A stretch of 64,000 nucleotides of DNA, taken from contig NC_018210.1 in NCBI RefSeq assembly GCF_000219625.1, positions 1,550,001 through 1,614,000 of the forward strand, in the 5' to 3' direction. Below the pieces are notes generated by a model, which was given only the letters and a program-made list of their open reading frames with translations, was not told where the DNA came from and did not search any database. Shown one piece after another: positions 50,424 through 60,800 of this stretch. This stretch comes from Zymoseptoria tritici IPO323 (Eukaryota > Ascomycota > Dothideomycetes > Mycosphaerellales > Mycosphaerellaceae). Both the position numbers and the translations under genes were made by a program. Positions within the stretch are counted from its first letter, which is position 1. The number at the start of each line of letters is the position of its first letter.

Positions 50424-52178
50424 ATGTCGAGATCACCTTCCTTCTTCTCCCGATCCAACCGGAACAGTGGCAGCAGCTTCTTCACTTCCCACCGCAGAGG
50501 AGGCTCATATGCCGAACCAACGTCAAATACCTTGGCCCCACCGGATGTGCGATCCTCTCACCGGAGCAGCTCTGCCAATCGAGTAGACGCAGACATGCCT
50601 TCGTCACGAACACTGCCGCGAGGCATCGCGAGACTGGAGAAGCGAAGGACCATGGAGGAAAAGAACTTTCTCCAGGCCAAGGCCAGATCTCAGAACTTGA
50701 ATCCGCCCGTGGACTTACGCATGTTGGACTTTGTCACGCCTTACGATGAGAACCTGATGTGTCCCATCTGCCGCTGCCCGTTCGTGGATCCCATTGTTTT
50801 GAATGAATGCGATCACTGCTTTTGCCGAGATTGTATACGGCAGACTTGGACTACATCGAACACTTACAACCCACATGGACCACGCGGTGATTGCCCGACC
50901 TGTCGTACTCCCGCGAAGCTGGGCGCTCGCTCGTCAATGACCAAGATCTTGACCAACATACTAGACGATCTTCTGGTCAAATGTCCCAAAAGTGACGAGG
51001 GCTGCAAGGCGGAAGTAAAACGTGGCGAGGCCCAGGATCATATGTCAATATACTGCGGATATGCTCTTGTGGATTGCGTGTCCGAGGATTGTAATCTCGC
51101 CGTCCGGCGCAAGGATGCGGAGAAAGGTTGTCTTCACCACGGAGTGAGCTGCATGTCATGTCGCACAGAGATGCAGGTCTGCGATTTGGAAACGCACTGG
51201 CGGGGTAAGTGTCCGGACAGGCTGGTCTCGTGCAACCTTTGCAAGACTCCGGTCCTCTATCGCGAATTCAACGACCACAGTCAGAACTCATGTTCTGCTA
51301 TGAGCGTGCTGTGCCCGGGAGCATCGATTGGTTGCACTGTTCAAAGCAAGCGAGAGCAGGTGGAAGTCCACGTTGAAAGCTGCATATTTGCAAAACTTGC
51401 GCCTGTCCTCGCTGCACAGGCTGAAAAGATCGGCTCTCAAGAAGCAGCACAAAGACAAATGAGCCGGAAATTGGAAGTCCTCGAGAATGGCTTCTTCTCG
51501 ATGCAGTCCATCCTGTATCCTCGCCTCGACGATCCTGATCGAAACAGCGCCGATTCCACATCGATTCCTATGCTACACCGCACCTCCTCTGAAGGGGAAG
51601 AAGCAATATTCACACCCCAGCCAGACTTGACGACATGGCGCGACGACCGGACATACCGCCGACGGAACGACTCCACAACATCTATGCCCGGCGACCACAT
51701 CTTCACCACCGATTTCGATCTCGCCTCTCCCTTCCCACCTCCAGCCGCGGACAGCCCGTACGCATCACCTTTGCATCATCTCCTCTCAATGCACGAGGCA
51801 CTCCGCGACGAAATGTCCCGCCTCTCTACATCGCTCCAGGAACTCGAAGGCCGCACGCAAATGCAGAGCTTGAATGAGAATCTCCGAACCCGCGAGGAAA
51901 TCACATACGTCGGCGCGCAAGTCGCAGGACTGGCAAGACAGGTGCACTGGTTGACATCTGCACAACTGCAGCGACAAGGCGGGAGTGGGCGAAGCGGGAC
52001 TCCTGGTGCTGAGGGAAGTGTCGGCGAGGCGATCTCTTCCGCTGTGAGAGGCGCTGCGAGGATTGTTGGCGCGAGTGCGAATGCGGCGGCACCTGCGGGT
52101 AGCACTGCGGCGGCGGGGAGCAGCAATGGTATGGTTATGAGACGTGGGCCTAGTGAGGAAGGGAGGACGAAGCTGTGA
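50424..52178 (+). CDS. RING-finger / TRAF-type zinc-finger protein (putative E3 ubiquitin ligase)
   Basis: A 584-residue single-exon protein (context caccATGT). After a disordered Ser-rich N-terminus, a C3HC4 RING lies at about residues 113-158 (CPICRCPFVDPIVLNECDHCFCRDCI ... GDCPTCR). TRAF-type zinc fingers follow at about 190-320 (KCPKSDEGCKAEV, SCMSCRTEMQVCDLETH, DRLVSCNLCKTPVLYREFNDHSQNSC, VLCPGASIGC). Then come a short coiled coil (LAAQAEKIGSQEAAQRQMSRKLEVLE) and a disordered tail with another coiled coil (MHEALRDEMSRLSTSLQELEGR). There is no MATH/TRAF-C domain, so it belongs with TRAF-like RING ligases of fungi rather than true TRAFs. Target unknown. Confidence 0.88.
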   Translation: MSRSPSFFSRSNRNSGSSFFTSHRRGGSYAEPTSNTLAPPDVRSSHRSSSANRVDADMPSSRTLPRGIARLEKRRTMEEKNFLQAKARSQNLNPPVDLRMLDFVTPYDENLMCPICRCPFVDPIVLNECDHCFCRDCIRQTWTTSNTYNPHGPRGDCPTCRTPAKLGARSSMTKILTNILDDLLVKCPKSDEGCKAEVKRGEAQDHMSIYCGYALVDCVSEDCNLAVRRKDAEKGCLHHGVSCMSCRTEMQVCDLETHWRGKCPDRLVSCNLCKTPVLYREFNDHSQNSCSAMSVLCPGASIGCTVQSKREQVEVHVESCIFAKLAPVLAAQAEKIGSQEAAQRQMSRKLEVLENGFFSMQSILYPRLDDPDRNSADSTSIPMLHRTSSEGEEAIFTPQPDLTTWRDDRTYRRRNDSTTSMPGDHIFTTDFDLASPFPPPAADSPYASPLHHLLSMHEALRDEMSRLSTSLQELEGRTQMQSLNENLRTREEITYVGAQVAGLARQVHWLTSAQLQRQGGSGRSGTPGAEGSVGEAISSAVRGAARIVGASANAAAPAGSTAAAGSSNGMVMRRGPSEEGRTKL

Positions 52179-52529
52179 GAGGCGATTTATTCTTATGTCA
52201 GGCATTTTGTGCATTTTAAGCGGGTGGAAGAGAGATTGGCATGATCTCAAAAGGTGGAAGTGGTCAGCATGTCTTACGAAGTCGTCGATTTCCAGGTTAG
52301 CGGCGCATGAATCTCAAGAGACGGAGCAGTGTGGATATATGCATCATGTCCGTGGCATACTAACGCCACATATCTCTATGATTATCCAAATTTGACGACA
52401 CATTCCTGCTCAAGTCAGAAATTGACAGAATGCTTCATTCCTTCTCGACAACCTCTCAACCTCTCAAACTCTCAACCTTTCATATGCGTCTATGATTTAC
52501 TCTACATGACTTCGTCTGCTCAATTCATC
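52179..52529. other. Convergent intergenic spacer
   Basis: 351 nt between the RING gene and the OYE-family gene; nothing specific seen. Confidence 0.45.
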
Positions 52530-53942
52530 CTACAGCTTCGGAAACCGCACCCGCAAAAATTGCGAAGGCCACGCGACATCAACTCCCAATCTCCAAGCCA
52601 CTTTCAAAACCCACTCCGGTTCTCTCATGAACTGTCTCGCGATCAGAACCACATCAGCCATCGGCTCGCTTCTACCCCTCGGCTCGGTCATCTGCTTCGC
52701 CGCCTCGGCTTCGACCTTGAGATCATCGCTCCTCGTATCGACAATATCTCTCGCCTGCTCCGCCTCCGTAATCAACCCAACCGCTCCAATCAACAATTTC
52801 TTCCCCGCCGCTTTCACCTCCCTCCGAATCTGCGCGGCGATTTTGGTCTGGTAGTCTTTGGTGTTGAACATGTTGATTCTCTGCTGAGGATGATTACCAC
52901 CAGACGACACGTCGAGGAGATCAACGCCCAAGTCGGCCACGATTTTGGAGATCTTGATCGTGCTTTCGACATCCCAGCTTCCGAGGCGTTTGCCGATGTC
53001 GGTGTCTTCCATCCATTCTGTAGAGGAGAGGCGGAGGAAGAGAGGCATGCTGGAGGGCATCGCGGCTCGGACGGCTGTTACGATTTCGACCAGAAGGCGG
53101 GTGCGGTTTTCGAAAGGACCGCCGTAAGAATCCGTCCGGCGGTTGGTTATAGGTGAGAGAAATTCGTGGATGAGGTAGCCGTGCGCGCCGTGGATTTCGA
53201 TCACATCCACGCCCGCTTTCACCGCCCTCTTCGCTGCTGTCGCCCAGTCTTGGACCATCTCCTTGATCTCTCCTACCGACAACTCTCTCGGCGCAAAATA
53301 CCCGCCCTTCGGATCATCACTCTGCACCCCATCCCAGGTGTGCTCCTCCCCACCCGACGGACCCACGACGTTCTCCGGCCATCCTCCCGCCTCCGCAGTG
53401 GCGCGCTTGCTGGGTAAGCGATGCTGCGAGGCCACGAATGGAGGGAGGGTACTCGCTTTCCTCCCCGCGTGAGCGAGTTGCATTCCGCAAAGAGCACCTT
53501 GAGCGTGGCAGAAGTCGGCCACGGCTTTGATCCCAGGGATGTGGCTGTCGGACCAGATTCCGGGACAGTTGGGGCTGATGCGGCCGTTGGGTTGGACGCC
53601 GGAGGCTTCGATGAAGATTAAGGAGGCGCCTTTGAGGGCGTAGTGGCCTAGGGTTGCGATGTGGTAGCTGAGAGGATGAGATGATGAGTAGGGTGTCTTG
53701 GGAGTATACCAGGATACTTACGGTGTGAGCGCACCTATTTGAAAACCCGCTTCGGCGGTGGAGTACTGGCACATGGGAGCGACGATGATTCGATTTTTGA
53801 GGGTGGCTCCGCGGATTGTGAGGGGTGTGAATAGAACGGGAGTTTTGTCGTCGGGCTTGAAGGGCGTGCCTGGATTTGAGGCATGTTTGGGGGAGAAGTA
53901 TGGTAGGCCTTCGACTGGCGCATTGTAGCTGCTTGGAGCCAT
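52530..53942 (-). CDS. NADH:flavin oxidoreductase, Old Yellow Enzyme family (YqjM-like), spliced, 452 aa
   Basis: Exons 53942-53722 and 53667-52530 on the minus strand; the 54-nt intron (GTAAGT/CTCAG) is in phase and restores GALTPYHIATLGHY. The FMN-barrel signatures are present: the active-site loop IIVAPMCQYS with the Cys typical of the YqjM class, QLAHAGRK, the substrate-binding pair in EIHGAHGYLIHEFLSP (His-x-x-His), and NRRTDSYGG. These enzymes reduce activated C=C bonds with NAD(P)H using FMN, acting on enones, quinones or xenobiotics. At 452 residues it is slightly long because of a loop around TRSDDLKVEAEAAKQMTEPRG. Cytosolic; no signal peptide. Confidence 0.93.
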
Positions 53943-54378
53943 GGTAGGAATATAATGCCACGGGCAGAATAATGAAGAATAAAAGTTGAGAGTGAAAGTA
54001 GTCTATCAGAAGGTGAGGTCGAATTTCAAAGCAGGACAGGTTGCCGATCTCAACGCCTCGGGCTGTCGGCCCCACCGTGGACATGTTCCTTGAGCGTACA
54101 CGTATCTAGCGACTAGGACCCTACAAGGATGATCAGAAGCATGGCGCCGAGAACAGAGTGGCAGAGCCGGTGTTCGGTTTCAATCTCACCTTGTCGGCTC
54201 CAACAGCGGCGAGAACGATACCGACACCGGCAATGACAGAGATGAGGGACTGAGCTATGTAAAATGTCCGTTCAGAGCTCTCGTCAAGGGTGTTTTATGC
54301 TGACTCAAGACAATATGCAGGAGGAATGGCACTCTGTCCATCCTGCCTGCTGCTATTCACCATGCTCTCTTCGAATGC
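53943..54378. other. Intergenic region with a possible small spliced gene
   Basis: 436 nt between two minus-strand genes. It contains exon-like segments of a small membrane protein (see 54106-54363). Confidence 0.4.
54106..54363 (-). CDS. Possible small single-span membrane protein (about 45 aa, tentative)
   Basis: On the minus strand the segment 54254-54190 encodes a hydrophobic stretch (QSLISVIAGVGIVLAAVGADK). It ends at a good donor (GTGAGA) and joins after a 69-nt intron (acceptor TTGTAG) to GPSR and a TAG stop (54120-54106). An upstream exon beginning at 54363 (MVNSSRQDGQ) can be joined in phase using a weak GTCTTG donor, giving about 45 residues. It would begin only 15 nt after the stop of the S28 peptidase gene on the same strand, which is unusual. 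It could instead be an alternative 3' exon or chance. No family is recognised. Confidence 0.25.
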
Positions 54379-56107
54379 TCACTTCCCACCTGCCCATGGC
54401 TTCTTCAGCCCTTTCTCCTCATACCACTCCCCCACCCACTCGGTCAACTGCTGCACAACCTCGTCAATCACTTTCTGCACCCCCGCATTCGCAAGACCAC
54501 ACTTGGTGAGCAGATCAGTAGCGTGGATTCCATTAGGCACAACCTTGACCACCACCTGTTTCGAGCTGATCATGGGGCCACCAGGGCGAAAGTCCGACGA
54601 CACACCAGCTTCTTTCCACGGGTCGAATTCGCCGCTCACGTGCAGCAGACGCTTAGCATTGTTATTGTTCCAGCCGCTCGTCCAGGCGTTGACATTCTCC
54701 ACAGTGCGGCCATGAGCGTATGTTTCACCGTGCGGGCCAGTTGGGAAGAGGAGCTTGCACTGTCGCGTGAAGTACTCGGCCGTGGTCAGGCGGGAAACGA
54801 GCGAAGGTCTCCCTACCGGTGCGCCGGTCTGCCAAAATCCCAAAGGCTCGTTGCAGAGCAGCCAGAGATATTGAAGATTGATGGCGCTGCCCACCGATTT
54901 GTCGGTGAAGTAGTACGAAGACGGGTCGCGACTATCCGCGCAAGCAGCATCGCTATATTCCGGAGGGCACGCTATATATGAGCGCCAATACTCGACGCCG
55001 AATGTGTTCCACCACTTGGCGTAACCGTCAAGCGCGAGTTCGACGCCGACACCGTTTGGTCCGGCCTTGCCGGGTTGGCCGACGGCGTTTTCGATGTGGT
55101 CGCACCAACCGAAGAAGACGTGGTTGTCGTCGAAGTCGTCGCTCTCAGCATAAAGGTTGTGGCCCTGCCAGGACAGGAGCGCCATCGCAAGAGCGTTCAT
55201 GAAGTCGTCGTTGTAGGGCAGCGACTCGAAGTTGAAGCGAGCTTTAAGGGCGGTAATGTCCTCTTTGCTGCCACGGAGGAGAATGTCGTCCATGTGGTCT
55301 ATAAGGGCTGAGGCGTCTTTGCTACAGTTCTGTGGCATCCCATGTTGTATTGGTACATAGTATTGCCAGAAATCGTTGATGACCTCCGTGAGCGGGCTGG
55401 AAGCGTAGTAAGTCCAGAAAGTTCCAGGATCAACGACAGCGGTCCAGGCGGCAATGGCACCGGTGTACGAACCACCTACGAGGACCCACGGCACATCTTT
55501 GGCGGTGCTACTACCAGTTGGTGTGACGAAGGGAAGGTCGACATTCTGTGCGAAGTAGGTGAGATCCTTGATCACGTTTTTCACCGTAAGGTATTGGAGG
55601 TTTTCGGTCGTGAGGGCTTCGAAAGGGCTGGAGTCGCCATAGTACTTATTGCAAAAAGTAAAAACGTCAGCCGTAGCTCGAAAAATCAAGATTCGATAGC
55701 GACGCAAAGCCCTGGCACAGCGCGAACGATGCCCTCGAAAGGGCCGCAGGGCTTTCCTCAGTGGAAGCACTTACGCGGTGTTCAAGGGCAATCGCAGCGG
55801 CACCGATCTGTTCGGCCAAGACACCATACGTCCCGAATTCAGAGACGATGAGGCCCGAAGTGTCCGATGCGTTGTTCTCGCCGCTCGCGAAGAGTATAAT
55901 GGGCGATCCAGGGCCTTTCCATGAGGCCGCTTGATAGTAGTACTTTTGCTGAAATGTGCCTAGTGATGGATTGCCGTGATCGATGAGCTGCGGGAATTCA
56001 GCGATTTTGATGTCGTCCGTGGTTGCCATTCGAGGGAGGATAGAGCGTCGCGGAAGTAAAGCAGACGCCTGTATGCCCAGCGAGGCAAGGATAAGCAGGG
56101 AGATCAT
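54379..56107 (-). CDS. Secreted serine peptidase, family S28 (Pro-X carboxypeptidase-like), spliced, 532 aa
   Basis: Exons 56107-55775 and 55644-54379 on the minus strand; the 130-nt intron (GTAAGT/ATAAG) restores ALEHRYYGDSSPF, a family signature. A signal peptide is visible (MISLLILASLGIQASA). The catalytic triad is apparent: Ser170 in VGGSYTG, the Asp in SGEFDPW and the His in NGIHATDL. S28 enzymes cleave after proline (prolylcarboxypeptidase, DPP II). Fungal members are secreted acid peptidases that release amino acids from proline-rich substrates. The Cys residues and N-glycosylation sites (ENNAS, NCS) suit an extracellular protein. The upstream in-frame extension to 56185 is not used. 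Confidence 0.92.
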
Positions 56108-56826
56108 GGCGCGGACAGGAGAAGAGTATTGATGTTGGCAGAAGAGTCGGTCGAAATGTATGGCTGAAGAGGAAGTAGTTAACACACCTGCTGGCGGCCT
56201 TCTTTTATTGATTTACCGCATCTGGTGACTCGGATCCATGTCGCTTCCCTGTAGTAAGCCAAAAGGAGAAGAACATGGCCTGTCGAATATGGCCCGTCTG
56301 ACATACCATAAGCTTCGAGGCAATCCTTGGAGCTGAAATGAACCCGTATCGCGTGATGCTCTGCTGTTCTAGACTCTCTGTCGGTATACTAGCGCTGCAA
56401 AAGCGACATTGCTCTTGGCGATAGCGGTGCGGCATCAGGGAACGTTCAAAGAGGGACTGCTGTTGTGAAGCCCAATCGCTACAGTTGGTTCAATCCCTTC
56501 GCGAGCGAATGAAGTATCGCGACCAAGATCCTACAAGAATAGACATAGTCAGCAACATCATAAAAAAAGTGCTTTTCGATGAATAGTCGCCGCTTTCGCT
56601 TGTGAACACAGAGGTGATGTGAAGGAGGATGGTGTTAAGCGGCAAGTGGTTCAGCCGAACCCTGATCTTTCTGCCACAATGATCTACAGCGAGGGAGTGG
56701 TCAGCACTTCGCATCAAGGGATATTTCTAGCACTGAGTGCATAGAGACATTAATGGGAAAGTTTAGACATCCCTACCCGCAAGACTGACCGTAAAGACAT
56801 CAATTCTCAGCCCGACTGCTCCCAAA
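56108..56826. other. Divergent intergenic region
   Basis: 719 nt between the S28 gene (minus) and the SDR gene (plus). A 74-codon minus ORF (56490-56713) has a hydrophobic C-terminal stretch but no other support. Confidence 0.4.
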
Positions 56827-57582
56827 ATGTCATCTCCTCCGCTCAACGTACTCATCACCGGCGCTAGCCGAGGCATTGGTCGAGCAACCGCCATCCTCGC
56901 TGGCGAAAGGCACTGGAACATCGGTATCAACTATGTCCGCGATATGGAATCTGCCAAGTCCTGCCAGGCAGAAGTCCAGGTATCCGGCGGTCAGGCCATC
57001 GTTGTAGCCGCCGACATGAAGCACGAAGACCAAGTCCGGGAGCTCTTCGACGCCGTAGAGAAGGAGTACGGCACTCTCGACGGCGTGGTAATCAACGCGG
57101 GCATCACTGCTCAAGCCATGCCCTTAGCAGACATGGAAATTGAGCGGCTGAAGCGAGTGTTTGATACGAACATTCTCGGGGCGTACCTCTGTGCGAGAGA
57201 AGCCGCGAGACGGATGCCGGCTTCCAAGGGTGGGCGAGGAGGTAGTATTGTGTTTGTGTCCTCGGCCGCAGCGCGACTGGGAAGTCCGAACGAATATGTC
57301 GACTATGCGGGTTCGAAGGGTGCGATTGATACCTTGACGACCGGCTTGGCGAAAGAACTTGGTCCGCTGGGAATTAGGGTGAATTCAGTGCGTCCTGGTA
57401 TCATCAGGACGGATATCCATGAGCTTTCGGGAGATCCTTCGCGTGTTGACAGGCTGGGCAATCAGGCGCCCATGGGGAGGGCGGGAGAGGCGAGTGAGGT
57501 TGCGGAAGCGATTGTGTGGCTGTTGTCACCGGCAAGCTCATATGTTACCGGGACGTTTATTGATGTTGCTGGTGGAAGATGA
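56827..57582 (+). CDS. Short-chain dehydrogenase/reductase (classical SDR, 251 aa)
   Basis: A single-exon protein with all classical SDR motifs: cofactor motif TGASRGIG (residues 11-18), NAG in VVINAGI (90-92), catalytic Ser in VFVSSAAA (145-146), Tyr160 and Lys164 (YAGSK), and the PG motif RPGIIRTDI. The C-terminus (SSYVTGTFIDVAGGR) is that of the 3-oxoacyl-ACP reductase / glucose 1-dehydrogenase-like branch, which forms tetramers. The Arg/Asn residues after the second strand (INYVRD) hint at NADPH preference. Substrate unknown; cytosolic. Confidence 0.92.
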   Translation: MSSPPLNVLITGASRGIGRATAILAGERHWNIGINYVRDMESAKSCQAEVQVSGGQAIVVAADMKHEDQVRELFDAVEKEYGTLDGVVINAGITAQAMPLADMEIERLKRVFDTNILGAYLCAREAARRMPASKGGRGGSIVFVSSAAARLGSPNEYVDYAGSKGAIDTLTTGLAKELGPLGIRVNSVRPGIIRTDIHELSGDPSRVDRLGNQAPMGRAGEASEVAEAIVWLLSPASSYVTGTFIDVAGGR

Positions 57583-57815
57583 CGCGTGGCAGTGCTCGAC
57601 TGTGGTGCTTATATCAAGAGACCGAACTTCTACATCTCGATCACTTCGATACTGGAAAGTGCGAACCAATGCGGTAGTAGTGTTCTCATTCTTTCAGTGG
57701 GTATCGATGCCTAAAACAGCCAATGCTCCTTCCCTTTCTACACGCTCTAACGCGTCAATCAAAGTTTGTACAGACTTCCAACTCCTTTCTATGCATTTCC
57801 TGACTCCGTACGACG

Positions 57816-60800
57816 TCAAGGTTCCGCCGAGAACGGCCCTTCTTTCACATAGTAAGCAGGCATTTTCGGTACCTTTGGAGACTTGCCCGCAGTGAGAGCA
57901 GCCGCAACTCTCAAGGCATCTCTCGCCTCCTTGTTTCCTCCACTACTCGTCAACCTCCTCAAGTTCGACTTCAGAGTCCTGAAACCGCCTCCGGACCCGG
58001 ACGTCGGCATGTTTTTCGCTGTATGGTGCGGAGCCCGCGGATGAGCTTCCTCGGCGGTCTGCGAACGGGCGATGCGCAGTTGATGATTGGGTAAGTACTC
58101 CTCATCGCCGTCCGAGAAGAAAGCCTCGCGTTCGTCATCGGCAGTCTCGTCGCCTGAGAGGACGGCCGGGTCGTTGCGAGACGAGCTTGTGCTGAGCGTC
58201 ATGATCGGCGACGTGACAGAGCGATTATGGAGGCCCGGACGGAGGCTGGTGTTCGAGGACGCAGGGTTTGCAAAAGCGGCCGGATTCATAATAGCTGGAT
58301 CGGGACGCTGCTGAGGCTGGCGACGGAATTGCTCTGCAAAGCCGGTCTGGAAGGAAGTTATGCTCGCATTCCGCTTCAAAGATCGATGGAGAATAGGGAG
58401 GGCTTGCTGATCGTAGAGACTCTCACGCCGTTCGTCTGCAGCGTATTGCGTCACTGTAACATTGCTTGGGTAGACGGGTGGTGTCGCCGTGGCCTCGTCA
58501 AAGAAGTCGTCAAGAGTGTCCAACTTCTCGGCCAGCTCTCCGAAATTGGGATCAGCAAGACGAGTGTCATCCGAAAGCATTGTCGCCGTGCGGTCCGCAA
58601 AGTAGGAGTCGTACTGGCCGTAATCATCCTTGTGGAACTCGAACTCCGGCGTGGCGTCAGTCTCGTGGTATCCGTCAACAGTCGCGTTTGCAAGAGTGTG
58701 GAATACTGCGTGCACATTGGCTCTCGTTCGCGCGGAGTGTATAGCAGGCATCGGAATAGACCAGCCAGACTCTTCGGGAATGCCGTACAGACTCTTCGTA
58801 CTGTCGTACTCCTTCCGGGTCGCGCGACTCGAGTGCGAACCAGCCATGCTCATGCGAAGGTGCTTGTTGTCGAGTGGTGTGCCAGTCATATCAATGACGT
58901 TGTCGAGGACATCCAACGCTTGCTGGCAGTGCTCCGTTTGCAGCAGTCTCAGCAGTGGCGATATGAGATCTGGACCTTGAGTCGCAATCTCCGGTTTTCG
59001 CATGTCGACATCTGGAATCATGACGCACAAAATTTGCATCGTCTTGACTTTGAACCAGGCCGTCTGGTTATTGACCATGCCGAGCAAGAACACCAAGCTG
59101 TTGAACTCCTGCAAAGGGAAGAACGCGGTGCGGATTGCTGCGATGCACTGGGAGAGAAAGTCTTGCTCGTTCTTGAACTTCCCACATGCAAACGCCTGCA
59201 GCGTCCTCGCGAGACTGACATAGTTCTGGCTCTCCGCTGCAAATCCAAGCACATCAGCAGATTCCAGACAAGACGCATTGCCGTCATTGTCGAACCAGTG
59301 CAGATATCTTGGCAGGTTCGCCAGGATCGTGAACAGCAGTCGGTCATCAGCTCCAACGATATCGCTCGATGGTAGCTTGACGAGCTTCTCCATAATTTGT
59401 AGTGAGCGCTCCATTGATCCACTAGACCTCACACCCTTGTAGATGAGTGCGTGGAGTCCCTTGAAGCCACCTTCCCACGTCGGCGGCTGACTCTCTTGCA
59501 GAATCTTCAACACAGCCGGATCACTGAGGTCCATCTTTGTCAACAGCAGTCCCAGCATGCTGAGACATTCTTGGAATTCCCTTTCGAAGATGGTGTCCAG
59601 GCAGGCGCACGTATTCCAGAACAGTTGCGGATATGGCAATAAATTCAGCGGATCCAATGCGTCGATGATGCTCCTCAAAGTAGTGAGAATCTCGAGCGAG
59701 AAGACGAGGTAGTCGTGGTTCTCATCGTCGGCGATGGTATTTGACAGCCTTGCTAGCATATCTGCCAGCATGGGCTGGTCCAGCGTCGTTGACACGCATC
59801 TGAAGACTTGGAAGCTCCGACATGCGACGTGCCGGACCGCGCAAGACGTAGCCCATTGCATAGTGACCTTGCCCAACTCTGCTCGTATACCAGGATACGT
59901 GATGGAAAAGATCCTCACGACTTCGTCGACCACATAGGCCATGGGCTCAGAGACAGCTCTGCTGTCCTCCTCGCCGGCACGCACCTCGCTATCCGTGTAG
60001 GACCAAGAAATCTTCGGATCCTGCTGTCTGACCAGCTCGATGAAGTCTTCAATTGATTTCTTGTCTGGCTCGGTCGTGCTCTCGTCGATCTTGGAGATGA
60101 CCAGCTCGTGAATGAGATGAACCAGCATCTCACGAGCTTGATCTTGCACAACACTGACGTACTGATCCCATTGCACGAGGACGACTTGAAGTAAGACAGG
60201 CACCTTGTCCGCGGCAAGCTGGAATGGCGACACGACCAGATCGACCAGTAAGATCATGCTCAGCTGTCCCAAGGACAGGCCGTTCTGTTTGGCGCCGCTA
60301 GGCAGAACCACAGCCAGATCGGCAATGTAGGGCAGACCGGCAGTGTCGACAGGAGTCTGCATCGGCTCTCGTCGCTCCGCGACCATTGTCTTCGGCACGA
60401 TTTGCATGATAAGATGCTCCACCACTCGAGCACCAGCAGGCGTCTTGGACAAGAACACCACAATCTGCTTGGCGTAAATGACGAAATTTTGCTCCTTCTT
60501 GTCTAAGCAGATGGTTATGATGAAGTCGAGAATCAGCTGCACATTTCCGCCATATGGCCCTGTCGCGAGAGCTTGCCAGAGAGCTTGAATCTCGTTGTGC
60601 AGAGCAATGCTACTTTTGACAGTGATTTCGAACAGATTGACCAAGAGCATGTGCGAAGTTCCCGTCGGTCCTCCGTTGGGATCCAATTGCAGCTCGATGG
60701 CCTGTATCCACGGCAGCATACCCGAGACCATATTGCGTTGATGGTCTGGCTGGAGTTCGTTGAAGTATGCCGAGAACTCCGAGAAGACGTGGAACGCCAA

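Noticed and set aside
56490..56713. 74-codon minus-strand ORF with a hydrophobic segment
   Set aside because: No recognised family, no splice or promoter support, and spacer ORFs of this size are common here.
45405..57582. Secondary-metabolite cluster (FAD monooxygenase, SET protein, OYE reductase, SDR)
   Set aside because: No backbone synthase, transporter or pathway regulator is present, and the genes are interleaved with SNARE, RING and peptidase genes.
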